The notes below the pieces were generated by a model. That model was not told the DNA's origin. It was given only the letters and a program-made list of their open reading frames with translations, and did not search any database. From positions 1-52,931 of the forward strand of contig ONTT01000012.1 of NCBI GenBank assembly GCA_900320865.1: a stretch of DNA of 52,931 nucleotides, in the 5' to 3' direction. Positions 6,176-14,339 of this stretch are shown in pieces. The stretch is from an uncultured Bacteroidales bacterium (lineage in GTDB: Bacteria > Bacteroidota > Bacteroidia > Bacteroidales > Paludibacteraceae). Numbering within the stretch: position 1 is the stretch's first letter; each line of letters opens with the position of its first letter. The position numbers were made by a program, and so were the translations under genes.

Positions 6176-6970
6176 ATGAAGCAATATTTAGACTTATGCA
6201 AGCGAGTGCTGGAAGAAGGCACGGTGAAGCACGACCGCACAGGAACAGGTACGATTTCCGTGTTTGGTCACCAAATGCGATTTAAAATGGAAGACGGTTT
6301 TCCGCTCTTGACCACAAAAAAACTGCACCTGAAGTCCATCATCTATGAACTGCTTTGGTTCTTACAGGGCGACACGAACGTCAAATACCTGCAGGAGCAC
6401 GGGGTGCGTATCTGGAATGAATGGGCGGACGAGAACGGTGAGTTGGGACCCGTTTACGGCCATCAGTGGCGCTCCTGGCCCGATTATAACGGAGGGACCA
6501 TTGACCAGATAGCCAATATCGTAGAAACAATAAAAAAGAATCCTGATAGCCGACGGATGTTGGTCAGCGCATGGAACGTAGCAGAAGTGGATAAGATGGC
6601 ACTACCGCCGTGTCATTGCCTGTTCCAGTTCTATGTAGCGGACGGTAAACTCAGTCTGCAACTCTATCAACGCAGCGCCGATATCTTTTTGGGTGTACCG
6701 TTTAACATCGCCAGTTATGCCCTGCTGCTGCAAATGATGGCACAGGTGACCGGTTTGAAATGCGGTGACTTCGTTCATACGCTCGGCGATGCACATATCT
6801 ATTTAAACCACTTGGAGCAAGTGAAACTGCAGTTAACGAGAGAGCCTCGTCCGCTGCCGAAAATGATAATTAACCCCGAGGTGAAGGACCTATTTAGTTT
6901 TCAGTATGAAGATTTCAGTCTTCAGAACTATGATCCCCACCCTCATATAGCCGGACAAGTGGCCGTCTAA
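6176..6970 (+). CDS. thyA: thymidylate synthase
   Basis: 264 aa, the same length as the E. coli enzyme. It methylates dUMP to dTMP using 5,10-methylenetetrahydrofolate and yields dihydrofolate. Catalytic Cys146 lies in L-P-P-C-H-C; the phosphate-binding H-D-R-T-G-T-G-T loop is near residue 21, and Q-R-S-A-D-I-F-L-G and F-N-I-A-S-Y complete the dUMP site. It is followed at 24 nt by the dihydrofolate reductase gene that regenerates its cofactor, a classic pair. The leader carries the structured repeat region described separately and no Shine-Dalgarno sequence. Confidence 0.98.
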   Translation: MKQYLDLCKRVLEEGTVKHDRTGTGTISVFGHQMRFKMEDGFPLLTTKKLHLKSIIYELLWFLQGDTNVKYLQEHGVRIWNEWADENGELGPVYGHQWRSWPDYNGGTIDQIANIVETIKKNPDSRRMLVSAWNVAEVDKMALPPCHCLFQFYVADGKLSLQLYQRSADIFLGVPFNIASYALLLQMMAQVTGLKCGDFVHTLGDAHIYLNHLEQVKLQLTREPRPLPKMIINPEVKDLFSFQYEDFSLQNYDPHPHIAGQVAV

Positions 6971-6971
6971 T

Positions 6972-6999
6972 TTTTGATTTAAGATTTTAGATTTATGAT
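6972..6999 (+). repeat. TTTWGAT heptamer tract with the folA start
   Basis: GAT recurs every 7 nt at 6976, 6983, 6990 and 6997. The last unit (TTTATGAT) provides the ATG of folA. Confidence 0.85.
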
Positions 7000-7483
7000 T
7001 TCTATCATTGTTGCAATAGCAGAGAATTATGCCATCGGCAAGAAAGGTGACCTGTTATGTCACATGCCGGCGGACCTGAAGCATTTCAAAGACATCACCA
7101 GCGGGCAAACCGTGATGATGGGTGAGCGTACCTTCTTCTCGCTGCCCAAACACCCGCTGCCCAATAGACGGAATATCGTGCTGACAGATGTAGCCGGTAA
7201 GACCTTCGAGGGAGCAGAGGCTGTGTACTCACTCGATGAGATGTGCGCTAAAGTGAAGCAAGAGCAGGAAGCTTTCGTCATTGGAGGAGGTATGGTTTAC
7301 CGTCAGATGATGCCTTTAGCGGATAAACTCTATATCACACATATCCATCATAGTTGGGAAGACGCAGATACCTTCTTCCCTGAAATCAAAGAAAGCGAAT
7401 GGAAACTGCTGAACGCAGAGCGCCATTTCGCAGATGAAAAGAACCCCTACGATTATACTTTCGCAACTTATGGCAGACGATAA
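6995..7483 (+). CDS. folA: dihydrofolate reductase
   Basis: 162 aa. It reduces dihydrofolate to tetrahydrofolate with NADPH, completing the cycle with the adjacent thyA. The catalytic acid Asp27 is present in M-P-A-D-L-K-H-F-K, the N-terminal strand I-S-I-I-V-A-I-A is typical, and P-L-P-N-R-R-N-I-V-L-T is the usual cofactor loop. Two normally conserved positions differ: residue 22 is Cys instead of Trp (L-L-C-H-M-P) and residue 44 is Glu where Arg normally contacts the NADPH 2'-phosphate (M-G-E-R-T). The end overlaps the start of ettA by 14 nt, implying coupled translation. Confidence 0.95.
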   Translation: MISIIVAIAENYAIGKKGDLLCHMPADLKHFKDITSGQTVMMGERTFFSLPKHPLPNRRNIVLTDVAGKTFEGAEAVYSLDEMCAKVKQEQEAFVIGGGMVYRQMMPLADKLYITHIHHSWEDADTFFPEIKESEWKLLNAERHFADEKNPYDYTFATYGRR

Positions 7484-9149
7484 AAAAATAATATTTTCTA
7501 TGGTCGGGCTGAGTAAGAACTTCGGTCCGCAGAAACAGGTACTGAAAAACATCTACCTCAGTTTTTTCTATGGTGCCAAGATAGGTATCATCGGTCTCAA
7601 CGGCGCCGGTAAATCGACGCTGCTGAAGATCATCGCCGGTATAGAGAAAGAATACCAGGGTGAAGTCGTTTGGAGTCCGGGTTATAGCGTAGGATACCTG
7701 GAGCAGGACCCGCATCTGGATCCCAATAAGACCGTGCGCGAGGTAGTTCAGGAAGGTGTGCAGCCTATCATGGATATGCTCAAGGAATACGACGATATCA
7801 ACATGGCTTTCGCAGAGCCGGACGCCGACTTTGACAAACTGCTGGCCCGTCAAGCGGAACTGCAAGACAAACTGGATGCAGCCGATGCATGGAATATCGA
7901 CCAGAAGTTAGACCGCGCGATGGACGCATTACGCTGTCCGCCCGACGACGCCAATGTCACTACCCTCTCCGGAGGTGAACGCAGACGTGTGGCGTTATGT
8001 CGCTTGCTGCTGCAGCAACCCGATGTGCTGTTACTCGATGAGCCGACCAACCATTTGGATGCGGAGAGTATCGATTGGTTAGAGCAACACTTGCAGCAAT
8101 ACGCGGGCACGGTAATCTGTATCACGCACGACCGCTATTTTCTGGATAATGTAGCCGGATGGATTCTGGAACTGGACCGCGGAGAAGGTATTCCTTGGAA
8201 AGGTAATTACTCTTCTTGGTTGGACCAGAAGACCGCACGTATGGCTTTGGAAGAGAAACAGGCGAGTAAGCGCCGTAAGACGCTCGAGCGCGAATTGGAA
8301 TGGATTCGTATGGTCCCCAAAGCGCGTCACGCGAAACAGAAAGCCCGTCTGGAGTCATACGACCGCATGTTGAACGAGGAGCAGAAAGCGAAAGAAGAGA
8401 AACTGGAGATCTTCATTCCGAACGGTCCGCGTCTGGGAAATAAGGTCATTAATGCCGAAGGCGTAGCGAAGTCGTTCGGGGACCGTCTGCTGTTTGAGGA
8501 CCTGAACTTCATGTTACCGCCGAACGGAATTGTGGGAGTGATCGGTCCGAACGGTGCCGGTAAGACTACCCTCTTCCGTATGATCATCGGGTCCGAGAAA
8601 GCTGACAAGGGTACGTTCTCTGTGGGAGAGACCGTGAAGATCGGCTATGTGGACCAACAACACGCAGACATAGACCCGAACAAGTCTGTCTTTGAGACCA
8701 TCAGCGGTGGTACGGAGTTCATCCGTGTGGCAGGCCGTGAGATCAATGCACGTGCCTACCTGAGTCGTTTTAACTTCACCGGTGCGGACCAAGAGAAGAA
8801 ATGCGGTGTACTCTCCGGCGGTGAACGAAACCGTTTACACCTTGCGTTGACGCTGAAGAGCGAAGCCAATGTGCTGCTGCTGGATGAGCCGACCAATGAT
8901 ATCGATGTGAACACCCTGCGTGCCTTAGAAGAAGGTCTGGAAAACTTCGCCGGCTGTGCGGTAGTGATCTCGCACGACCGCTGGTTCCTGGATCGTATCT
9001 GCACCCACATCCTCGCGTATGAAGGCGACGGAAAAGTGTTCTGGTTCGAAGGCAGTTACTCGGAATACGAGGAGAATAAGAAAATGCGACTCGGCGAGGA
9101 GGCTTGCGAGCCGAAACGCGTCAAATACCGCGGACTAATTGATAATTGA
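7470..9149 (+). CDS. ettA: energy-dependent translational throttle protein EttA (ABC-F)
   Basis: 559 aa with the start at ATG 7470 (M-A-D-D-K-K-I-I-F), which gives the usual family length. Two ABC domains: Walker A G-L-N-G-A-G-K-S-T with signature L-S-G-G-E-R-R-R and L-L-D-E-P-T-N-H-L-D, then G-P-N-G-A-G-K-T-T with L-S-G-G-E-R-N-R and L-L-D-E-P-T-N-D-I-D. No membrane segment; the arm and linker (R-K-T-L-E-R-E-L-E-W) are EttA-like. It binds the ribosomal E site and gates the first elongation steps according to ATP/ADP. The last residues (L-I-D-N) and the TGA are encoded by the TTGATAA tract. Confidence 0.96.
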   Translation: MADDKKIIFSMVGLSKNFGPQKQVLKNIYLSFFYGAKIGIIGLNGAGKSTLLKIIAGIEKEYQGEVVWSPGYSVGYLEQDPHLDPNKTVREVVQEGVQPIMDMLKEYDDINMAFAEPDADFDKLLARQAELQDKLDAADAWNIDQKLDRAMDALRCPPDDANVTTLSGGERRRVALCRLLLQQPDVLLLDEPTNHLDAESIDWLEQHLQQYAGTVICITHDRYFLDNVAGWILELDRGEGIPWKGNYSSWLDQKTARMALEEKQASKRRKTLERELEWIRMVPKARHAKQKARLESYDRMLNEEQKAKEEKLEIFIPNGPRLGNKVINAEGVAKSFGDRLLFEDLNFMLPPNGIVGVIGPNGAGKTTLFRMIIGSEKADKGTFSVGETVKIGYVDQQHADIDPNKSVFETISGGTEFIRVAGREINARAYLSRFNFTGADQEKKCGVLSGGERNRLHLALTLKSEANVLLLDEPTNDIDVNTLRALEEGLENFAGCAVVISHDRWFLDRICTHILAYEGDGKVFWFEGSYSEYEENKKMRLGEEACEPKRVKYRGLIDN

Positions 9150-9169
9150 TAATTGATAATTGATAATTG
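9139..9169 (+). repeat. TTGATAA heptamer tract joining ettA and tilS
   Basis: Five TTG-spaced units (TTG at 9139, 9146, 9153, 9160, 9167). It supplies the ettA stop and probably the TTG start of tilS. Confidence 0.95.
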
Positions 9170-10045
9170 CTGCGCAGGGTAACGACATATATTCGGCAGC
9201 GGGGTTTGTTGGATAAACGACTTCCGGTGTTGGTAGCAGTAAGTGGCGGTGCGGACAGTGTCGCCCTGCTGGATGTGTTGGTGAGAGCCGGCTATCATTG
9301 CATCGCGGCGCATTGTAATTTTCATTTACGCGGCGCAGAGAGTGATCGGGATGAAGCCTTTGTGCGGGAGTTATGTGCTCATATGAATGTTCCGTTAGAA
9401 GTGCAGGATTTCGATACGCAGCGCTATGCAGCGCAACAGAAAGTGAGTATCGAAGTAGCGGCTCGGGAACTGCGCTATACCTGGTTCGGGGAAATCGCCC
9501 GCACGAAAGAGTGTCAAGCTATCGCTGTGGCGCATCACCAAAACGATCAGGCTGAGACCATCCTGATGAACCTCAAACGTGGCACAGGTCTTCGTGGCCT
9601 ATGCGGTATGCGACCGATCAGTAAGAACCCTATGACTCCGGAAGGAGTACCGGTCGTTCGTCCTTTACTCTGTACAACGCGCGATTATATCGAGCATTAC
9701 TTACGCGACAAAAGGGGTTTGGCCTGGATGACCGATAGCACGAATAGCGACACAACGATCACCCGTAATGCAGTGCGTGAACAGTTGAAGACATTCAGCA
9801 AAGCGGAGATCGAACACATCGCTCAAACCGCCGAATACATACAAGGCTATGCCGATAGATTAGACGGTAAAAATACGCGCGAAGCAGGTATTGCGCAGTT
9901 ATACGAAGAACTTCGCGAGTACGGATTCGCGGAAATTGATAAGATATATGATGCCCTGCAACGCGGAGAAGGAGGGAAAGAATTCAGGTCTAAGACGCAT
10001 AAAGCGGTGATAAAAAAGGGGAAACTATGCATCACTACGGTATAA
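9167..10045 (+). CDS. tilS: tRNA(Ile)-lysidine synthase, short form
   Basis: 292 aa. It converts C34 of the CAU-anticodon tRNA-Ile to lysidine so that it reads AUA. The PP-loop ATP motif V-S-G-G-A-D-S is at ~25-31, followed by A-A-H-C-N-F-H-L-R-G, and the H-H-Q-N-D-Q-A-E-T motif near residue 126. The usual C-terminal domain (about 100-150 residues in most Bacteroidales homologues) is missing; the protein ends soon after the linker helices. Minimal forms of this kind exist in other phyla, so it may be functional. The TTG start at 9167 lies in the repeat tract; CTG 9170 is the alternative. It overlaps aroE by 19 nt. Confidence 0.9.
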   Translation: MLRRVTTYIRQRGLLDKRLPVLVAVSGGADSVALLDVLVRAGYHCIAAHCNFHLRGAESDRDEAFVRELCAHMNVPLEVQDFDTQRYAAQQKVSIEVAARELRYTWFGEIARTKECQAIAVAHHQNDQAETILMNLKRGTGLRGLCGMRPISKNPMTPEGVPVVRPLLCTTRDYIEHYLRDKRGLAWMTDSTNSDTTITRNAVREQLKTFSKAEIEHIAQTAEYIQGYADRLDGKNTREAGIAQLYEELREYGFAEIDKIYDALQRGEGGKEFRSKTHKAVIKKGKLCITTV

Positions 10046-10746
10046 TAGGATATCCATTAGAGCACTCGCTCTCAGCCAAACTCTTCAACGAGAAGTTTGC
10101 GGCTGAAGGAATTGAGGCGGAGTATGATTTGTACTCCGTACCTGATGGTAAATGGTCATTGGTCATTGGTAATTTGTTGGACACCCTGGACGGATTCAAC
10201 GTGACCTATCCGTACAAACAGACGATTATACCCTATCTGAACGAACTGGATGAGTCTGCAAAAGCGATTGGTGCGGTGAATGTGGTCTATCAACGCAAAG
10301 GCTATAACACCGACTGCATCGGTTTTATGGCTTCGATCCGTCCGCTGTTGAGACCTTTTGACAAACAAGCCTTGGTTCTCGGCACAGGTGGTGCTTCGAA
10401 AGCCGTATGTTACGCGCTGCACCGGTTAGGTATTGCGCCCACGATCGTCAGTCGTACGCCGCAACAAGGTGCTATCACGTACAAGGACCTGAGCGCCGAA
10501 GTGATGCAGCAGCACACACTGATCATCAACTGTACGCCTTTGGGTATGTTTCCGGACGTGGACAGTTATCCGCCAATTCCGTATGACTGTATTTCGGCAC
10601 AACATTTGTTGTACGACTGTGTGTATAACCCGGAAGAGACGCTGTTCTTACGCAAAGGCAAGACACAAGGAGCACGCATCAAGAATGGCATGGAGATGCT
10701 GAAAGAACAAGCCAAAGCAGCATGGGAGATATGGAACAATGAATAA
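10027..10746 (+). CDS. aroE: shikimate dehydrogenase
   Basis: 239 aa. NADPH-dependent reduction of 3-dehydroshikimate in the shikimate pathway. N-terminal Y-G-I-I-G-Y-P-L-E-H-S-L-S substrate motif, N-V-T-Y-P-Y-K-Q with the catalytic Lys near residue 61, the nucleotide loop G-T-G-G-A-S-K-A, and N-C-T-P-L-G-M-F-P. It is slightly shorter than the E. coli enzyme (272 aa), as is common in this phylum. Residues ~41-50 (K-W-S-L-V-I-G-N) are encoded by a GGTCATT tract. The C-terminal N-N-E and stop come from an ATGAATA tract. Confidence 0.96.
   Translation: MHHYGIIGYPLEHSLSAKLFNEKFAAEGIEAEYDLYSVPDGKWSLVIGNLLDTLDGFNVTYPYKQTIIPYLNELDESAKAIGAVNVVYQRKGYNTDCIGFMASIRPLLRPFDKQALVLGTGGASKAVCYALHRLGIAPTIVSRTPQQGAITYKDLSAEVMQQHTLIINCTPLGMFPDVDSYPPIPYDCISAQHLLYDCVYNPEETLFLRKGKTQGARIKNGMEMLKEQAKAAWEIWNNE
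10147..10174 (+). repeat. GGTCATT heptamer tract inside aroE
   Basis: GGTAAAT, GGTCATT, GGTCATT, GGTAATT; read through in frame as a short loop. Confidence 0.85.
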
Positions 10747-10759
10747 TGAATAATGAATA
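10739..10759 (+). repeat. ATGAATA heptamer tract at the aroE end
   Basis: Three ATGAATA units followed by T-rich sequence, like the tracts at 2025 and 3951. They encode the end and stop of aroE. Confidence 0.95.
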
Positions 10760-10769
10760 TTTTTGAGAT

Positions 10770-11813
10770 ATGAAAAAGATTTTTTTGTTGCTCGTAGGAG
10801 CATGTATGGCAGGTGCAGCCATGGCACAGGTAGTAGCACGCGATGAGTCGGCACTCGTGTATTATTCGCCGAAGACCGACGTGGTGCTGAATTTCAATTA
10901 CACGGTAGAACGTCAAGAAGCAGGTATCTATGCCAAGTATGCCGAGAGTATGTTGGGTGTGAAAGAATGGGTGAAAGAGACCAAGACGACTCATCGTCTG
11001 AATGACGTGCGTATCACCACTCATACGACCACCGACTACAGTCGTCCGCATAAAGTGAGTGCAAACGCAGGTATTCCGATGTTGCTCAACATCAACGCCA
11101 AAGGCTTGTTAGTGGGTTATAACGTACCCTTAGACAAGTGTGAGAAGAAAGCCTTCCCGAAGCACCCGCAGGAGAAAGCGAAAGAAGCAGCTCAACTGGC
11201 TGTTCCCTACATGGAGAATGTACTGAAAGCCGCGACCCCGCTGGCTCAGGCGCATGCCGTAGCACAACAGATATTGCATATTCGCGAGACTCGTATGTTC
11301 CTGCTGAGCGGTGAAGTGGAGAAAGAACCGGCTGACGGTAAGGCGATGCAACTGGTGTTGGACGAATTGGATAAACAAGAGCAGGCCTTGACGGAACTTT
11401 TTATAGGCAAGACCGTTCGTTCGACAGAGACCAAGCGCGTAGTGTTTGACCCGGCAGAAGCTGCGCAGACGATGTGGTTCTTCTCGGAAGAGAACGGATT
11501 TACCGACGCAGAGAACATCGATGCGGATACCATTCGTGTACAGGTCGAAATGCACCCGCAACGCTATCTCTCTTCTACGCCGGACGAGATGAAGAAGAAA
11601 AAAAGCGTGGAGTTGAGTCCGATCGTATATAACTTGCCGGGTAATGCGGATGTGAAAGTGGTGTATAAGGACAATGCTCTCGGTGAGCGCAATATCGCTA
11701 TTGCGCAAATAGGAGTCGATGTACCCTTAACGAAGGAGTTGTTCAAGTCCGCTGACCTGCCGACCATCCTCTTCAACGAGCAAACAGGAAATGTAGAATC
11801 AATTACAAAGTAA
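10770..11813 (+). CDS. DUF4831 family exported protein
   Basis: 347 aa with a Sec signal peptide (cleavage after A-M-A-Q, ~20). It matches the Bacteroidetes-restricted DUF4831 family by the early L-V-Y-Y-S-P-K-T-D-V-V-L segment and the overall length. Function is unknown; probably periplasmic or outer-membrane associated. It is followed after 1 nt by the DUF4835 gene, a frequent companion of recN in the phylum. No Shine-Dalgarno sequence. Confidence 0.85.
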   Translation: MKKIFLLLVGACMAGAAMAQVVARDESALVYYSPKTDVVLNFNYTVERQEAGIYAKYAESMLGVKEWVKETKTTHRLNDVRITTHTTTDYSRPHKVSANAGIPMLLNINAKGLLVGYNVPLDKCEKKAFPKHPQEKAKEAAQLAVPYMENVLKAATPLAQAHAVAQQILHIRETRMFLLSGEVEKEPADGKAMQLVLDELDKQEQALTELFIGKTVRSTETKRVVFDPAEAAQTMWFFSEENGFTDAENIDADTIRVQVEMHPQRYLSSTPDEMKKKKSVELSPIVYNLPGNADVKVVYKDNALGERNIAIAQIGVDVPLTKELFKSADLPTILFNEQTGNVESITK

Positions 11814-11833
11814 TATGATTTTTGATTTGAGAT
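11813..11833 (+). repeat. short TTTTGAT heptamer tract
   Basis: GAT recurs at 11817, 11824 and 11831; the tract overlaps the ATG start (11815) of the DUF4835 gene. Confidence 0.55.
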
Positions 11834-12729
11834 ATATCGTCTTGGGGCTTTTCAGTATGTGGTTCGTTTCGGCCGGTGCGCAGGAACTGAATTGCACCGT
11901 GACCATTAACTCCGACCAGATAGAGGGTTCGAATAAACAAGTATACGAGACCCTGAAGCAAGGTATTGAGGAGTATATGAATCAGAACCGCTGGACGAAT
12001 ATGACCTTTGCGGAGACAGAGAAGATCGAATGCAGCATGCTGATCGTTGTGAAACAGGTGCTGGGTAATTCGTATTCCTGCGAAATGACGCTCCAGAGTC
12101 GTCGTCCGGTGTATGGTACGACCTACACTACCCCGCTGTTGAACTTCAAAGACAATGCGTTTAACTTCACTTATCAGGAGTTCGACCGTATCGAATGGCA
12201 ACAAAATCAGTTCACAACGAACCTCACGGCGATGTTGGCGTACTACTGCTATCTGATCATCGGTCATGACCTGGATAGTTACCAGCGTCTGGGTGGTACG
12301 CCTTGTTTCCGTATGTGCGAGGAGATCGTGAACGCCTGTCAGTCCGCCAGCATGGAGGGCAGTGAGCAGAAAGGATGGTTAGCTTTTGATAGCAACCGTA
12401 ACCGGTATGCATTGATCAATAACCTGCAGGACGAGGCTTTTAAGAAATACCGTAATTTCTACTACGAATACCATCGTCTGGGTTTGGATGAGATGAGCGG
12501 AAATGTGACGAACGGTAGAGCCCGTATTGCCGAAGGACTGCCGGTATTGAAAGAAGCCTATCGTGCCCGTCCGGCGACATATGTCATTAATACCTTCCTG
12601 GATGCCAAGGCCGATGAACTGGTAGATATCTTCCGCAAAGGAACAGACAAAGAGAAAAAAGAAGTGTATGATCTGCTGATCGATATTGATCCTACGAGGC
12701 AGAATACGTATGATCGAATCAATGAATAA
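11815..12729 (+). CDS. DUF4835 family exported protein
   Basis: 304 aa with a signal peptide ending at S-A-G-A-Q (~23). It matches the DUF4835 family through the N-x-x-V-x-I-N-S-D-Q-I beginning and the central W-x-x-x-x-F-x-x-x-E-x-I-x-C pattern. In Bacteroidetes this gene characteristically precedes recN, as here (32 nt downstream). Function is unknown. The end (I-N-E, stop) matches one ATGAATA unit. Confidence 0.88.
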   Translation: MIFDLRYIVLGLFSMWFVSAGAQELNCTVTINSDQIEGSNKQVYETLKQGIEEYMNQNRWTNMTFAETEKIECSMLIVVKQVLGNSYSCEMTLQSRRPVYGTTYTTPLLNFKDNAFNFTYQEFDRIEWQQNQFTTNLTAMLAYYCYLIIGHDLDSYQRLGGTPCFRMCEEIVNACQSASMEGSEQKGWLAFDSNRNRYALINNLQDEAFKKYRNFYYEYHRLGLDEMSGNVTNGRARIAEGLPVLKEAYRARPATYVINTFLDAKADELVDIFRKGTDKEKKEVYDLLIDIDPTRQNTYDRINE

Positions 12730-12737
12730 TTCGATAT

Positions 12738-12758
12738 TTTAGATTTTAGATTTTTGAT
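12738..12758 (+). repeat. TTTAGAT heptamer tract before recN
   Basis: TTTAGAT, TTTAGAT, TTTTGAT; ends 3 nt before the recN start. Confidence 0.85.
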
Positions 12759-12761
12759 TTA

Positions 12762-14339
12762 ATGCTCAAGCATTTACACATACAAAACTACGCACTGATC
12801 AGTCACCTGGATATTGATTTTGAATCCGGTTTCTCCGTAATGACCGGTGAGACAGGTGCCGGTAAGAGTATCATCTTAGGTGCTCTGGCTTTGGTATTGG
12901 GTGCCCGTGCCGACAGCAAAGCTATCACGGACGGAGAAGAGAAATGTATCATTGAGGCGGAGTTTGATGAGGGGATTATCCGTCGTGAGTTATATGCCAA
13001 TGGTAAGAGTCGCTCGTTCGTGGATGACAGTGTGGTCACACTGCAGGAACTGAAGGTTCTGGCCAATAAACTGATCGATATTCATAGCCAACATGCAAAC
13101 TTGCTGATCGAGAACGCGGATTTCCAATTGGAGATCGTAGATGCCATCGCGCAGAACGAACCTCAGCAGGCCGACTACAGCACTCGATACGAAGCGTACA
13201 CAGCAGCCGTTGAAGCTTTGCATAAACTGCAGAACTTGGCCAAGAAAAGTCAGCAGGATGCCGACTATATTCAGTATCGCTATAAGCTCTTAGACGAAGC
13301 GGGACTGCAGGAAGGTGAACTGGAGCAGTTAGAGCAAGAGCAGTACCGTTTGAGCCATGCCGAAGAGATTCGAATGGCCCTCGAGACCGCGGTAGCGGCC
13401 CTACAAGGTGAGCAAGGCAGTGCGATAGAGGCGCTGCGTGCGTGTCGTTTAGACGAAGCGGCTCCGGAACTGCAGGAGCGTATCGACAGTGCGCGCATAG
13501 AGTTACAAGATATCTGCCATGAAGCCGAGCGTATGGCCGGTCGTGTCGAGATGGACCCGCAAAGACTGCAATGGGTGGAAGAACGCATGGAGAGTTTGAA
13601 TACCCTCTTGCATAAATTCAATGCAGCCAATGAAACGGAACTGATCGCGCTGCGCGATGAGTTAGCGGAACAAGTAAATCGGCTGGATAGTTTTGATTTT
13701 GATATCGCTAACGCCCAAAAAGAAGTGGAGCAGCAGCGTGCGGCGTTGACCAAAGCGGCAGAGGCCTTAACAAAGAGTCGCAAAGCGGTGACAAAACCGA
13801 TTTGTGAACGCCTGATAGCCAACCTCAAGTTGTTAGGTGTAGCACACGCGAACGTAGCTATCGAACTGAACCCCACTTCGGACTTCACACCCAAAGGATG
13901 CGACGAGGTGCAACTCCTTTTTGCAGCCAACCTCAACCAGAGTTTGCGCAATGTGAGTGAAGTGGCTTCGGGGGGTGAGATCAGTCGACTCATGCTATGC
14001 GTGAAAGCCTTGATCGCCACAACGAAAGGTCTACCGACGATTATCTTCGATGAGATAGACACGGGTGTGAGTGGCGATATCGCGACCCAAATGGCGTCCA
14101 TCATGCGAGAAATGGCGAAACATCGACAGATTATTGCTATCACCCATTTACCACAGATAGCGGCACGGGGAGAGCACCATTATAAAGTATATAAAGCCGA
14201 TACGAGTTCTCGCACGGAGACCCACATAAGCCGTCTCAACGAAGAAGAACGTATCATAGAGATCGCTTCGATGCTGAGTGGTAAGAACCCCTCACCCGAA
14301 GCTATTGCTAATGCCAAACAGTTATTATGTTACCTTTAG
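12762..14339 (+). CDS. recN: DNA repair protein RecN
   Basis: 525 aa, an SMC-like ATPase for double-strand break repair. Walker A G-E-T-G-A-G-K-S near residue 29, coiled-coil arms ~155-370 rich in Glu, Gln, Leu and Ala, the signature region S-G-G-E-I-S-R-L-M-L, Walker B I-I-F-D-E-I-D-T-G-V-S-G and the I-T-H-L-P-Q-I-A-A switch. It is slightly shorter than typical RecN (~550). It overlaps rarA by 13 nt, so the two repair genes are probably translationally coupled. Confidence 0.96.
   Translation: MLKHLHIQNYALISHLDIDFESGFSVMTGETGAGKSIILGALALVLGARADSKAITDGEEKCIIEAEFDEGIIRRELYANGKSRSFVDDSVVTLQELKVLANKLIDIHSQHANLLIENADFQLEIVDAIAQNEPQQADYSTRYEAYTAAVEALHKLQNLAKKSQQDADYIQYRYKLLDEAGLQEGELEQLEQEQYRLSHAEEIRMALETAVAALQGEQGSAIEALRACRLDEAAPELQERIDSARIELQDICHEAERMAGRVEMDPQRLQWVEERMESLNTLLHKFNAANETELIALRDELAEQVNRLDSFDFDIANAQKEVEQQRAALTKAAEALTKSRKAVTKPICERLIANLKLLGVAHANVAIELNPTSDFTPKGCDEVQLLFAANLNQSLRNVSEVASGGEISRLMLCVKALIATTKGLPTIIFDEIDTGVSGDIATQMASIMREMAKHRQIIAITHLPQIAARGEHHYKVYKADTSSRTETHISRLNEEERIIEIASMLSGKNPSPEAIANAKQLLCYL

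Noticed and set aside
13280-14143. 287-codon open frame on the minus strand
   Set aside because: It is antisense to recN, which has full family motifs; its Ser/Ala-rich composition is a codon shadow.
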